Part shown: in pieces, positions 1-5,779 of the stretch | How positions within the stretch are numbered: position 1 is the first letter of the stretch | Layout of the letters: every line of letters begins with the position of its first letter | Source of the DNA: Spirochaetes bacterium RBG_16_67_19 | Lineage (GTDB): Bacteria; Spirochaetota; Spirochaetia; SZUA-6; DRHE01 | Length of the DNA stretch: 6,539 nucleotides | Assembly: GCA_001829505.1 (NCBI GenBank) | Contig: MIBK01000207.1 | Location: forward strand, 1 to 6,539 | Reading direction: 5' to 3' | Translations under genes and position numbers: made by a program | The notes under the pieces: model-generated | Databases searched by the model: none | Told to the model about the DNA's origin: nothing | The model's input: only the letters and a program-made list of their open reading frames with translations

Positions 1-2
1 AC

Positions 3-512
3 TGGCATCCCGAAACCGGGGAGCTGTGGTTCACCGACAACGGCCGGGACCTGCTGGGCGACGACCTGCCGCCCGACGAGCTGAACCGGGCCCCGAGAGC
101 GGGGCTGCACTTCGGCTTTCCCTACCTGCACGGCCGCGCCGTGCGGGACCCCCGCTTCTGGGCCTCCCGGCCGGCCCGGGACTTCCAGCCTCCGGAGCTG
201 GAGCTGCCCGCGCACGTGGCCGCCCTGGGCATGCGCTTCTACACGGGCAGGCTGTTTCCCGAGGAATACCGCGGAGGGATCTTCATCGCCGAGCACGGTT
301 CCTGGAACCGCTCGAAGAAGATCGGCTACCGGGTGAGCTTCGTGCGCCTGCAGAACGGCCGGGTGGCCGAGTACCGCCCCTTCGCCCAGGGCTGGCTGCA
401 GGGGGAGAGGGCCTGGGGCCGCCCCGCCGACGTGGAGGTCGGCCCGGACGGCGCGCTGTATGTGGCGGACGACGCGGCCGACGTCGTGTACCGGATCGGC
501 TTCAGCCGATGA
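3..512 (+). CDS. PQQ-dependent sugar (glucose/sorbosone) dehydrogenase, C-terminal part (5' end outside window)
   Basis: The frame is already open at base 3 and ends at TGA 510-512, giving the last 169 residues of a protein whose start lies upstream. The fragment reads WFTDNGRDLLGDDLPPDELN, then HFGFPYLHG, LGMRFYTG, FIAEHGSWNRSKKIGYRV and GWLQGERAWGRPADV, and ends with a blade-like strand around LYVADDAADVVYRI. These blocks are characteristic of the glucose/sorbosone dehydrogenase (GSDH) six-bladed beta-propeller family. Members with known activity oxidise sugars at the C1 or aldehyde group using PQQ, usually in the periplasm. Substrate cannot be told, and the N-terminal export signal and catalytic His region are not in the window. 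The stop overlaps the next start by four bases (ATGA), so the downstream thioredoxin-like gene is likely co-translated. Family assignment is firm; physiological role is inference. Confidence 0.93.
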   Translation, partial: WHPETGELWFTDNGRDLLGDDLPPDELNRAPRAGLHFGFPYLHGRAVRDPRFWASRPARDFQPPELELPAHVAALGMRFYTGRLFPEEYRGGIFIAEHGSWNRSKKIGYRVSFVRLQNGRVAEYRPFAQGWLQGERAWGRPADVEVGPDGALYVADDAADVVYRIGFSR

Positions 513-880
513 TCCGCCGGCTGGAGCTCACCGGCGAACAGGCCGCATTCGCCATGCGCCAGGGGGAGTTCGATCAGGGCGTGCGCGGCGCCTCCCGGCT
601 GGTGGCCGTGGTGCTCACCCAGGACTGGTGCGGGCAATGGGCGGCCATGGACGGGTACCTGGCGGAGATGGGCAGCCGCCGCCCGGAATTGGACTTGACC
701 GTTTTCCTTCTGGAATACAACCGCGTCGACTACTTCCAGGAGTTCCTGAACTTCAAGGAGCAGGTGCTGGGCAACCGGGTCATCCCCTACGTGCGCTACT
801 ACCGGGACGGATCGCTGGTCGGGCAAAGCAACTACGTCTCCGAGCGGCAGTTCCTTTCCTTCTTGCAGGAAAAAGCCTGA
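509..880 (+). CDS. Thioredoxin-fold protein with a single active-site cysteine (WCGQW)
   Basis: A 123-residue protein. Residues 32-44 form a hydrophobic strand followed by DWCGQW, placing Cys41 where thioredoxins have the first cysteine of WCGPC; the second cysteine position is Trp44 and the protein has no other cysteine. A later strand with VIPYVRYYRDGSLVGQ (about residues 90-105) matches the thioredoxin cis-proline strand and following hairpin. The YNRVDYFQEFLNFKE helix between them also fits the fold. There is no signal peptide, so it looks cytoplasmic. Without a resolving cysteine it cannot do classical dithiol-disulfide exchange. A monothiol reductase, thiol-transfer, peroxidase-like or binding role is possible, but no reaction can be assigned. 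The start is chosen because ATG 509 overlaps the dehydrogenase stop (ATGA). There is no good Shine-Dalgarno, which fits translational coupling. The frame is open further upstream, but only inside the dehydrogenase gene. Confidence 0.85.
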   Translation: MIRRLELTGEQAAFAMRQGEFDQGVRGASRLVAVVLTQDWCGQWAAMDGYLAEMGSRRPELDLTVFLLEYNRVDYFQEFLNFKEQVLGNRVIPYVRYYRDGSLVGQSNYVSERQFLSFLQEKA

Positions 881-896
881 AATTCTGCTGTTTTTT
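865..896 (+). terminator. Weak candidate terminator after the thioredoxin-like gene
   Basis: GCAG at 865-868 can pair with CTGC at 885-888, and a run of six T follows at 891-896. An alternative and mutually exclusive hairpin is CAGG (866-869) with CCTG (876-879). Both stems are short (4-5 bp) and the element overlaps the gene's stop codon, so termination may be partial or absent. If real, it separates the dehydrogenase/thioredoxin pair from the lipoprotein gene. Confidence 0.22.
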
Positions 897-923
897 AACG
901 CCCGACGTGCCTACCATTGAACT

Positions 924-3716
924 ATGAACAAGACTCTGCGTGTGATGGTCGTTTCTATTGCCGTGCTGGCCGCCCTGGCCGGCTGCATGAGCACGGGCAA
1001 GCCCCGCGGGCCGGTCGACGCGTTCGTCTTCAGCGCCGGGGCCAACCCCCGGCTGGGGCAGGACGCACCCGGCGTCGTGAACATGCGCACCGATCCGATG
1101 GAAATCACCGTGGTGGTGCCCCCCGGGACCGACAAGCGGCGCCTGGTGGCCACCTTCAGCCTGAACGCGGAAGCCGTGGTCACGGTCATCTCCACCGGCC
1201 AGCGGGTGGTGCAGGAAAACGGCGCCACGCCCAACGACTTCAGCGCCCCGGTGCTGTACGCCATGGAGCTGCCCAAGGAGAAGAAGCCCTGGCGCTACCG
1301 GGTCACGGTCCGGGAGGCGGAGACCAACGCCCGCCTGGCCCAGTTGAGCTTCCCCGAAGGCTCCGTGCTCACCCCGGCTTTCAATCCCCAGCTCAAGAGC
1401 TACACGGTGGTGGTGCCCTTCGCCACCCGCCAGCTGCGCATTGGGGCCAGGGCGGAGAGCCAGTTCCTGAAGAGCGTCACCTTCGACGGCGCCGCCGCGG
1501 GCGCGGCCGGGGGCAACGTGGACTTCTCCACGGGGCAGGAGCGCACCGTGCTCATCGAGACCCTGGCCGAGGACGGAGTGAGCCGGGACCGCTACACGCT
1601 GCTGATCCGCCGGGGCCAGCCGGACCGCAACTCCCTGCTGGGCTCCCTGGAGGCCGTGGAGGGCACCCTGGCCCCCGCCTTCTCGCCGCAGCGCACGGAG
1701 TACAGCCTGCAGGTGCCGTTCGCCGCCACCCGCGTGGGCCTGCGGGCCCGCAGCCAGAGCGGGCTGGCCGCGCTCTCCCTTTCGACCATCTCCGCCGCGG
1801 GGGACGCCCAGGAGCGGGCCGCCCTGCAGACCCGCGGGCGCCTGGAAGAGGCGGCGGGGGTCTCCGTGGATTTCGTGGGCCTGGACTGGCTGCCGCTGAT
1901 CGTCACGGTGACCGCCGAGGACGGCGGCAAGCGCGAGTATCTGGTCGAGGTGGCCCGCGCCGAGCCGGACCACAACAACTCCCTGACCTCCCTGGCGGTG
2001 GCCGGAGCCGGACTGTCCCCCGCCTTCTCGCCGGGCAACCTGTCCTACGTGGCTAGGGTGCCCTTTGCCACCCGGCAGATCACCGTCACGGCCAGTCCGC
2101 AAAGCCCGCTGGCGCGGGCGGCCCTGGAGCTGGTGGCAGTGCCCCAGGGCACGCCGGCGGCCCAGGGAGAGCCGGGCGGACCTCAAGGCGCGCTGGTGGC
2201 CTTCCCCTCCGGGGAACGGATGGGCCTGGCGGTGGCGGTGACCGCCCAGGACGGCCGCACCCTGCGCTACCTGATCGAGATCCGGCGCCAGCCTCCGGAG
2301 CGCAACGCGGACTTGAGCTCTCTGGTCCCTTCCGCCGGTGCCCTGGTGCCGGCCTTCAACGCCCGGATCGTGTCTTACACCCTGCGCCTGCCGGCCGCGG
2401 TGGAGACCGCCGTCTTCAACCTGGCCACCGCCGGGAAGGCGGCCACGGTGCGCGTAGAGGCCCCGGCCGTCCTGTCCGGGACCACGTTGAGCCTGCCGGT
2501 GGCCTCAGGCCAGACGCTGGAGCTGAACATCCTGGTCGTGGCCGAGGACGGCACGCAGCGCCTGTACCGGGTCGGGATCACGCGCGAGGCCCAGACCGGC
2601 ACGCCGCCCCCGGCCCAGCCCGGCAACACCCGGCTGGCTCTGCTCGAGCTGGCCGGCGCCCAGCCAGGGGCAGCCGCCGTGCCGCTGACCCCCGTCTTCA
2701 ATCCGGCGGTGAGCGCCTACGAAGCGAAAATCCCGGCGGGAGCCGCCACGCTGCTGCTCACGGCCCGGGCGGAAAGCCCCACCGCCGTGGTCACCCTGGA
2801 CGGGCAGCCCTTGCCCGCGGCCGGCCGCCAGATCGCCATCGGCGCCGGGGCGGGCTTCAACCTGGCCCTGGAGGTGAAGGCCGAGAACGGGGCCGCGGCC
2901 CGATATACCGTGCGCCTGACCCGGGAGGCCGCCGCGGCGCCGCCCGCCGCGGCTCCAACCAGTGAGCTGCTGGTGACGGCGAAGAACCTCCGCCTCGGCC
3001 GCAGGGAGCTGGCCGCCCTCGCCGCAGGCAATGAGACCGTCGCCCCCCAGGGCCTGCTCACCGTGCGGGTCTACCGCAGCAACCAGGTGCTGGCCCAGCT
3101 GCCGGTCGCCGTCGGAATCAAAATGGAAGGCCCCAATCTGGCGATCTCCCTGGAGCAGCGCGTGGACAAGCTGCAGGCGGCCTCCGGCAAGATGGTGGAA
3201 GTAGAAACGGCCATCCCCACCAGCGGCGGCCGTTTGCTGTGCTACACGGGAGCCCTTTCGCCGGAGGAAGGCGCTCGCCTGGAGATCCCCTTCCTGCTGC
3301 TGGCCGACAACCCGCGGCTGAACTGGCCGGCTACCGGCACGCTGGTCAACGTGACCGGCTACCGCTCGCTTCTGGCCCCCGGGAAGATCTTGGGCGGGGG
3401 CGCCGATCTGGAGAAGAACACCAGAGGCGAGGTGCAGCTGATCATCGTGGTCACCGATTCCAAGACCGGCGGCCGGCTGGGCCAGGTCACGGCGCTGGTC
3501 AAGCCGGGTTCCGGCCGGATCTTTTCCTTCGACCAAGCCCTGAGATTGCCCGAGGGGGCCCTGGTCTCCTACACCATGGCCACCAGGGTCCGCGGCGGGA
3601 GCATGCTGCACACCCTCGGGGCCGCGCCGGTTTGGACCACGGCCCCGGCCTACGACGGCGGATTCGAGCCTGTGGTTCTGCCCATGCTCGACGAGCTGCG
3701 GGGGGTGAACGAGTAG
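924..3716 (+). CDS. Large lipoprotein with cadherin-like beta-sandwich repeats and an unassigned C-terminal region
   Basis: A 930-residue protein. The N-terminus has a short basic stretch, a hydrophobic core (residues 8-19) and the lipobox LAGC with Cys21. Residue +2 is Met, not Asp, so outer-membrane sorting is likely in a diderm. Residues ~31-135 look like a DUF5018-type domain (ITVVVPPGTD, then NDFSAPV). Five tandem cadherin-like beta-sandwich units follow (about 136-228, 237-343, 352-454, 462-553, 570-667), each opening with a motif like LSPAFSP..SY...VP and closing with AEDG....Y.V.I.R. Pro/Ala-rich linkers lie at 554-569 and 668-679. Residues 680-930 match no family I recognise; they are beta-rich with one Cys (773). 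No enzyme motif is visible, so a surface scaffold or adhesion/binding role is inference. ATG 924 is the first start after an in-frame TGA at 918-920 and gives a proper signal peptide, although no Shine-Dalgarno precedes it. Confidence 0.9.
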   Translation: MNKTLRVMVVSIAVLAALAGCMSTGKPRGPVDAFVFSAGANPRLGQDAPGVVNMRTDPMEITVVVPPGTDKRRLVATFSLNAEAVVTVISTGQRVVQENGATPNDFSAPVLYAMELPKEKKPWRYRVTVREAETNARLAQLSFPEGSVLTPAFNPQLKSYTVVVPFATRQLRIGARAESQFLKSVTFDGAAAGAAGGNVDFSTGQERTVLIETLAEDGVSRDRYTLLIRRGQPDRNSLLGSLEAVEGTLAPAFSPQRTEYSLQVPFAATRVGLRARSQSGLAALSLSTISAAGDAQERAALQTRGRLEEAAGVSVDFVGLDWLPLIVTVTAEDGGKREYLVEVARAEPDHNNSLTSLAVAGAGLSPAFSPGNLSYVARVPFATRQITVTASPQSPLARAALELVAVPQGTPAAQGEPGGPQGALVAFPSGERMGLAVAVTAQDGRTLRYLIEIRRQPPERNADLSSLVPSAGALVPAFNARIVSYTLRLPAAVETAVFNLATAGKAATVRVEAPAVLSGTTLSLPVASGQTLELNILVVAEDGTQRLYRVGITREAQTGTPPPAQPGNTRLALLELAGAQPGAAAVPLTPVFNPAVSAYEAKIPAGAATLLLTARAESPTAVVTLDGQPLPAAGRQIAIGAGAGFNLALEVKAENGAAARYTVRLTREAAAAPPAAAPTSELLVTAKNLRLGRRELAALAAGNETVAPQGLLTVRVYRSNQVLAQLPVAVGIKMEGPNLAISLEQRVDKLQAASGKMVEVETAIPTSGGRLLCYTGALSPEEGARLEIPFLLLADNPRLNWPATGTLVNVTGYRSLLAPGKILGGGADLEKNTRGEVQLIIVVTDSKTGGRLGQVTALVKPGSGRIFSFDQALRLPEGALVSYTMATRVRGGSMLHTLGAAPVWTTAPAYDGGFEPVVLPMLDELRGVNE
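1329..2924 (+). repeat. Five diverged in-frame repeats encoding cadherin-like beta-sandwich domains
   Basis: The repeats are visible at protein level: LTPAFNPQLKSY, LAPAFSPQRTEY, LSPAFSPGNLSY, LVPAFNARIVSY and LTPVFNPAVSAY recur at roughly 90-115 residue spacing. Each is followed by a VP(F)A-type strand, and PFATRQ is identical in units 1 and 3. The closing motif TLAEDG / TAEDGG / TAQDGR / VAEDGT / KAENGA recurs in step. Corresponding DNA differs at many third positions (for example the PFATRQ codons), so these are old duplications and not recent tandem copies. Confidence 0.85.
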
Positions 3717-3719
3717 CTT

Positions 3720-3768
3720 GGAGGGCCGATCCGGTGCGGTCGCCGGCGGCCGACGGACGCCGCCCTCC
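3720..3768. terminator. Inverted repeat in the convergent intergenic gap, possible bidirectional terminator
   Basis: GGAGGGC (3720-3726) is the exact reverse complement of GCCCTCC (3762-3768). The arms sit almost at the two stop codons (lipoprotein stop 3714-3716, methyltransferase stop 3771-3773) and enclose a GC-rich loop containing the self-complementary core CGCCGGCG (3741-3748). No T-run follows on either strand, so this would not be a canonical intrinsic terminator. Placement between two convergent genes is the main argument. Confidence 0.3.
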
Positions 3769-3770
3769 CA

Positions 3771-5420
3771 TCATCCGGCAAAGCGCGCGGCCGCCTGACG
3801 GCGGACCGCCTCCAGGCCGCGGGCCAGCACCTCGTGCCGGCCCGTTTCGGCCAGCCTGGCCAGCAGGTCCGCATACTCCTCGTAGCGGCCCCGGTGCTTG
3901 GGGTGGGCCAGCTTGCGCAGCAGCCACAGGGCTCTGCGCTGCGCCTGCAGATCGGCGTCCTCCCCGGTCAACTCCCCGACCAGCACTTCCAGCTCCTCGG
4001 CCCGGTCCCGGCAGGCGCAGTCCGAGAGCCTGCGGAAGAGCTCTTCCAGCTCCTGCGTGCCGGAGGCGGCGGCAGCCAGGACCAGCAGCGCTTCCGGGGC
4101 GAAGTGGTGCAGGCGCCGCATGGGCAGATGCACCTCGGCCCCGCCCAGGTGAACCGCGATGCCCGCGGGGGAGACGGGGAAGGCCTCCGCGACGCGCCGC
4201 GGCTGGAAAGCCCCGCGGAGGAGCAGACCCAGGCGGCTTTCCAGGTGGAAACGGCGCCGGCGCTCGCGCTGGGCCGCGGAGCCTGAGCGGCCGCGGTCCA
4301 GCACCAGGGCCAGCTCCACGTTGTGCACCTGCCGGCTGATGCTCTGCCGGCCGCCCCGGTACTTCACGTACCCGCTGCCGTACAGCTCCAGCTCCCCCTG
4401 CGCCTCCAGCAGCGCCTCCAGTTCCTCGAAGGGGACCAGCCCCTCGGTGCTGTAGCTCAGGACCAGGTAGCGGGCGTCCACGGCTTCCAGCAGTCCGGCC
4501 AGCGCCGCGGCCGCGCTGGCCCGGTAGCAGTACGCCGAGCGGGTCCGCACCCAGTCCTCGCGGATCCCGGCCTTGCGCCGCAGGCTGCCGTCGGCCCGGC
4601 GCTCCTCACTCACCGCCGGGCGGTCCCACAGGGCGATGGTGTTCAGCAGGTGATAGTTGGAGCCGTACTGGTGCTGGTTGTAGGGCGGGTCCAGGTAACA
4701 CAGGTCCGCCGGGCGGCCGCGGGCGAAGTCCGCCGCCTCCTGGCAGCCGGCCTCCGCCGGCGGGCCGTCCAGCAGCTCCGGCAGGCGCAGGCGGATGGGG
4801 GCCAGGATGCGGCCCAGGGCGTCCCGGCCGTGCCCGCCGAAGCCCTTGTGGCAGGCCTTGAACACGCCGGAGGTGTTCACGTGCGTGGAGGCCCCGTACA
4901 GCAGCGAGGCCAGCAGCAGGTATTTGCGCTTGCGGTCTTCCGGATCGGCGGGCTGGAACCCGGGGTACAGTTCCTCCAGGCGCTCCCGCATGGCGTCGAT
5001 GGCCAGCGCGTTTTCGCGGGTGTAGAAGAGGCGCTCCGTGCGGTAGTCGGCCGCCGCCGTGCTCCGCGGGGCGTAGTGCCGGGCCACGTACTCCCGGCGC
5101 GGGGCGCCCAGCGAGTTCAGCTCGGCCAGCAGCGCCCGCGCTGCGCCCCGGAAAAGTCCCTCCACTTCCGAGGACCCGACGCACAGGCTGGCGAAGTTCA
5201 GCACGTAGGCGTACGGCTCCCAGTCATTGGCCAGCACCCGGCAGCCCAGCCAGCGGGCCAGGCGGGATACGGCCCCGGAGCCGGCGAAGGGGTCCAGGAA
5301 CACCGCGCCCGGCCGGACCAGGCGGGAAAAGATCCCGGCCAGGAAGGGCTGCAAGGCGCGCTTGTTGCCGATGTAGGCGATGAGCTGGTCCTGCAGGTAG
5401 GGGTGCTCCGGATTGGCCAT
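3771..5420 (-). CDS. DNA adenine (N6) methyltransferase, D12 class, with C-terminal extension
   Basis: A 549-residue protein. YIGNKRALQPFL (residues 16-27) and DPFAGSG (43-49) form the AdoMet site, with ND at 65-66 as the likely ribose-binding acid. DPPY at 244-247, followed by NQHQYGSNYHLLNTIALW, is the adenine-methylase catalytic motif. The order (AdoMet motif first, DPPY later, an insert between) fits the MethyltransfD12/Dam group. SGVFKACHKGFGG (184-196) and GSGYVKYRG (348-356) are further conserved-looking blocks. Expected reaction: AdoMet-dependent methylation of adenine N6 in a specific site; the site cannot be read from sequence. After a basic stretch (385-390), about 160-170 further residues form a largely helical tail I do not recognise. 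Start 5420 is preferred because MANPEHPYL immediately precedes the conserved region; an upstream in-frame ATG at 5471 lies in a terminator-like hairpin. ACAGG at 5431-5435 is only a weak ribosome binding site. No endonuclease gene is adjacent in the window, so it may be an orphan methylase. Confidence 0.9.
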   Translation of the reverse strand: MANPEHPYLQDQLIAYIGNKRALQPFLAGIFSRLVRPGAVFLDPFAGSGAVSRLARWLGCRVLANDWEPYAYVLNFASLCVGSSEVEGLFRGAARALLAELNSLGAPRREYVARHYAPRSTAAADYRTERLFYTRENALAIDAMRERLEELYPGFQPADPEDRKRKYLLLASLLYGASTHVNTSGVFKACHKGFGGHGRDALGRILAPIRLRLPELLDGPPAEAGCQEAADFARGRPADLCYLDPPYNQHQYGSNYHLLNTIALWDRPAVSEERRADGSLRRKAGIREDWVRTRSAYCYRASAAAALAGLLEAVDARYLVLSYSTEGLVPFEELEALLEAQGELELYGSGYVKYRGGRQSISRQVHNVELALVLDRGRSGSAAQRERRRRFHLESRLGLLLRGAFQPRRVAEAFPVSPAGIAVHLGGAEVHLPMRRLHHFAPEALLVLAAAASGTQELEELFRRLSDCACRDRAEELEVLVGELTGEDADLQAQRRALWLLRKLAHPKHRGRYEEYADLLARLAETGRHEVLARGLEAVRRQAAARFAG

Positions 5421-5682
5421 GCACGCGTTGCCTGTAAGGCGCAGGGTAAAGCAAAAGCCCCGGCCTCTCAAGCCGGGCCTCCGGCGATCCGGCCTGAGCG
5501 ACGCCCTCCAGGCATTCCCGGACGGCTTCCGGCTGGAACAACACCTCCTCGGGGGTCACCACCTCGGCCTCCTCCAGCTTGGCTCCCAAAACGGCGAACT
5601 GGCGGTGATCGGCTCGCGGGGATTCCTGCAGCCTCTCCTGGATGCCCTTCAAACGCAGGTAGTCGCAGCCGCCAAGGATCAT
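5224..5682 (-). CDS. Small protein with Rnk/GreA-like N-terminal segment, probably truncated or frameshifted
   Basis: ATG 5682 is preceded by a perfect AGGAGG at 5-base spacing, the best ribosome binding site in the window. The first ~50 residues include DYLRLKGIQERLQ, then FAVLGAKLEEAEVVTPEEV. The pattern of a short helix, a second helix ending ELxxAEVV and then PEEV resembles the N-terminal domain of Rnk and related GreA/GreB-family factors, which bind RNA polymerase in the secondary channel. In Rnk the next segment is PxDVVTMNS followed by an FKBP-like domain; here it is LFQPEAVRECLEGVAQAG and no such domain follows. Codon use looks genuine to about position 5480. Beyond that the frame crosses a terminator-like hairpin and runs 197 bases into the methyltransferase in another frame (152 codons in all), giving low-complexity Pro/Arg/Gly sequence. 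A one-base frameshift would instead end it at TGA 5470-5468. It could be a remnant, a short regulator, or a leader peptide. Start is well supported; end and function are not. Confidence 0.45.
   Translation of the reverse strand: MILGGCDYLRLKGIQERLQESPRADHRQFAVLGAKLEEAEVVTPEEVLFQPEAVRECLEGVAQAGSPEARLERPGLLLYPAPYRQRVHGQSGAPLPAGPAHRLHRQQARLAALPGRDLFPPGPAGRGVPGPLRRLRGRIPPGPLAGLPGAGQ
5448..5478 (-). terminator. Intrinsic-terminator-like hairpin between the Rnk-like frame and the methyltransferase
   Basis: On the minus strand CCCGGC (5477-5472) pairs perfectly with GCCGGG (5464-5459) across a 7-base loop; an alternative pairing with one bulge gives a 7-bp stem ending in GCCC/GGGC. TTTT (5456-5453), GC and TTT (5450-5448) follow directly. 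This is a typical GC stem plus T-run layout, 27 bases before the methyltransferase ATG. The upstream small frame is not closed by a stop before it, which is unusual for a terminator. Confidence 0.55.
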
Positions 5683-5687
5683 ACGCG

Positions 5688-5693
5688 CCTCCT
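5688..5693 (-). promoter_or_regulatory. Strong Shine-Dalgarno for the Rnk-like frame
   Basis: Minus-strand AGGAGG lies five bases before ATG 5682. None of the other starts in this window has a comparable site, so it decides the start of the small frame and argues that the frame is, or recently was, translated. Confidence 0.7.
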
Positions 5694-5718
5694 GTGTAAA
5701 AGGGGGCCCGCGCGACCC

Positions 5719-5734
5719 GGACCCCTCGGACCCC
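5719..5734. repeat. Short direct repeat GGACCCC upstream of the moxR-type promoter
   Basis: GGACCCC occurs at 5719-5725 and again at 5728-5734 (9-base period), just upstream of the -35 box of the MoxR-type gene, within the divergent intergenic region. It could be a regulator site or merely a consequence of C-rich composition. Confidence 0.2.
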
Positions 5735-5742
5735 CACCGCGA

Positions 5743-5771
5743 TTGACTTGGGCCGCCGATTTCCATATGTT
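5743..5771 (+). promoter_or_regulatory. Sigma70-like promoter for the MoxR-type gene
   Basis: TTGACT (5743-5748, 5 of 6 to consensus) and TATGTT (5766-5771, 4 of 6) are separated by exactly 17 bases in an otherwise GC-rich region. Transcription would be expected to start about 5778-5780, essentially at the ATG (5780), so the message would be leaderless or nearly so unless a downstream start is used. Confidence 0.6.
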
Positions 5772-5779
5772 CACTAGGC

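Noticed and set aside
26..508. In-frame upstream extension of the thioredoxin-like protein
   Set aside because: The added sequence is Arg/Pro/Gly/Ala-rich and overlaps the dehydrogenase in another frame; the thioredoxin-like fold begins only after ATG 509.
889..917. Possible promoter for the lipoprotein gene using TACCAT at 912-917 as -10
   Set aside because: No acceptable -35 hexamer at 16-18 base spacing; the support is too weak to list as a feature.
780..2186. 468-codon open frame on the minus strand opposite the lipoprotein gene
   Set aside because: It has low-complexity Gly/His/Gln/Arg-rich content, no domain and no ribosome binding site, and lies wholly antisense to a gene with clear signal peptide and repeats. 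It is a composition artefact of GC-rich DNA.
2505..3611. 368-codon minus-strand open frame opposite the lipoprotein C-terminal region
   Set aside because: Same Gly/Gln/His-rich shadow composition; no recognisable motif.
5421..5471. 18-codon N-terminal extension of the methyltransferase starting at ATG 5471
   Set aside because: This start lies inside the terminator-like hairpin loop and adds residues before the conserved start region; ATG 5420 fits better.
3720..5693. Restriction-modification or other defence island around the methyltransferase
   Set aside because: No endonuclease, specificity subunit, helicase or toxin motif is visible in any neighbouring frame in the window.
4323..5699. 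458-codon plus-strand open frame opposite the methyltransferase and Rnk-like frame
   Set aside because: Val/Gln/Gly/Arg-rich shadow without domains, antisense to an enzyme with complete catalytic motifs.
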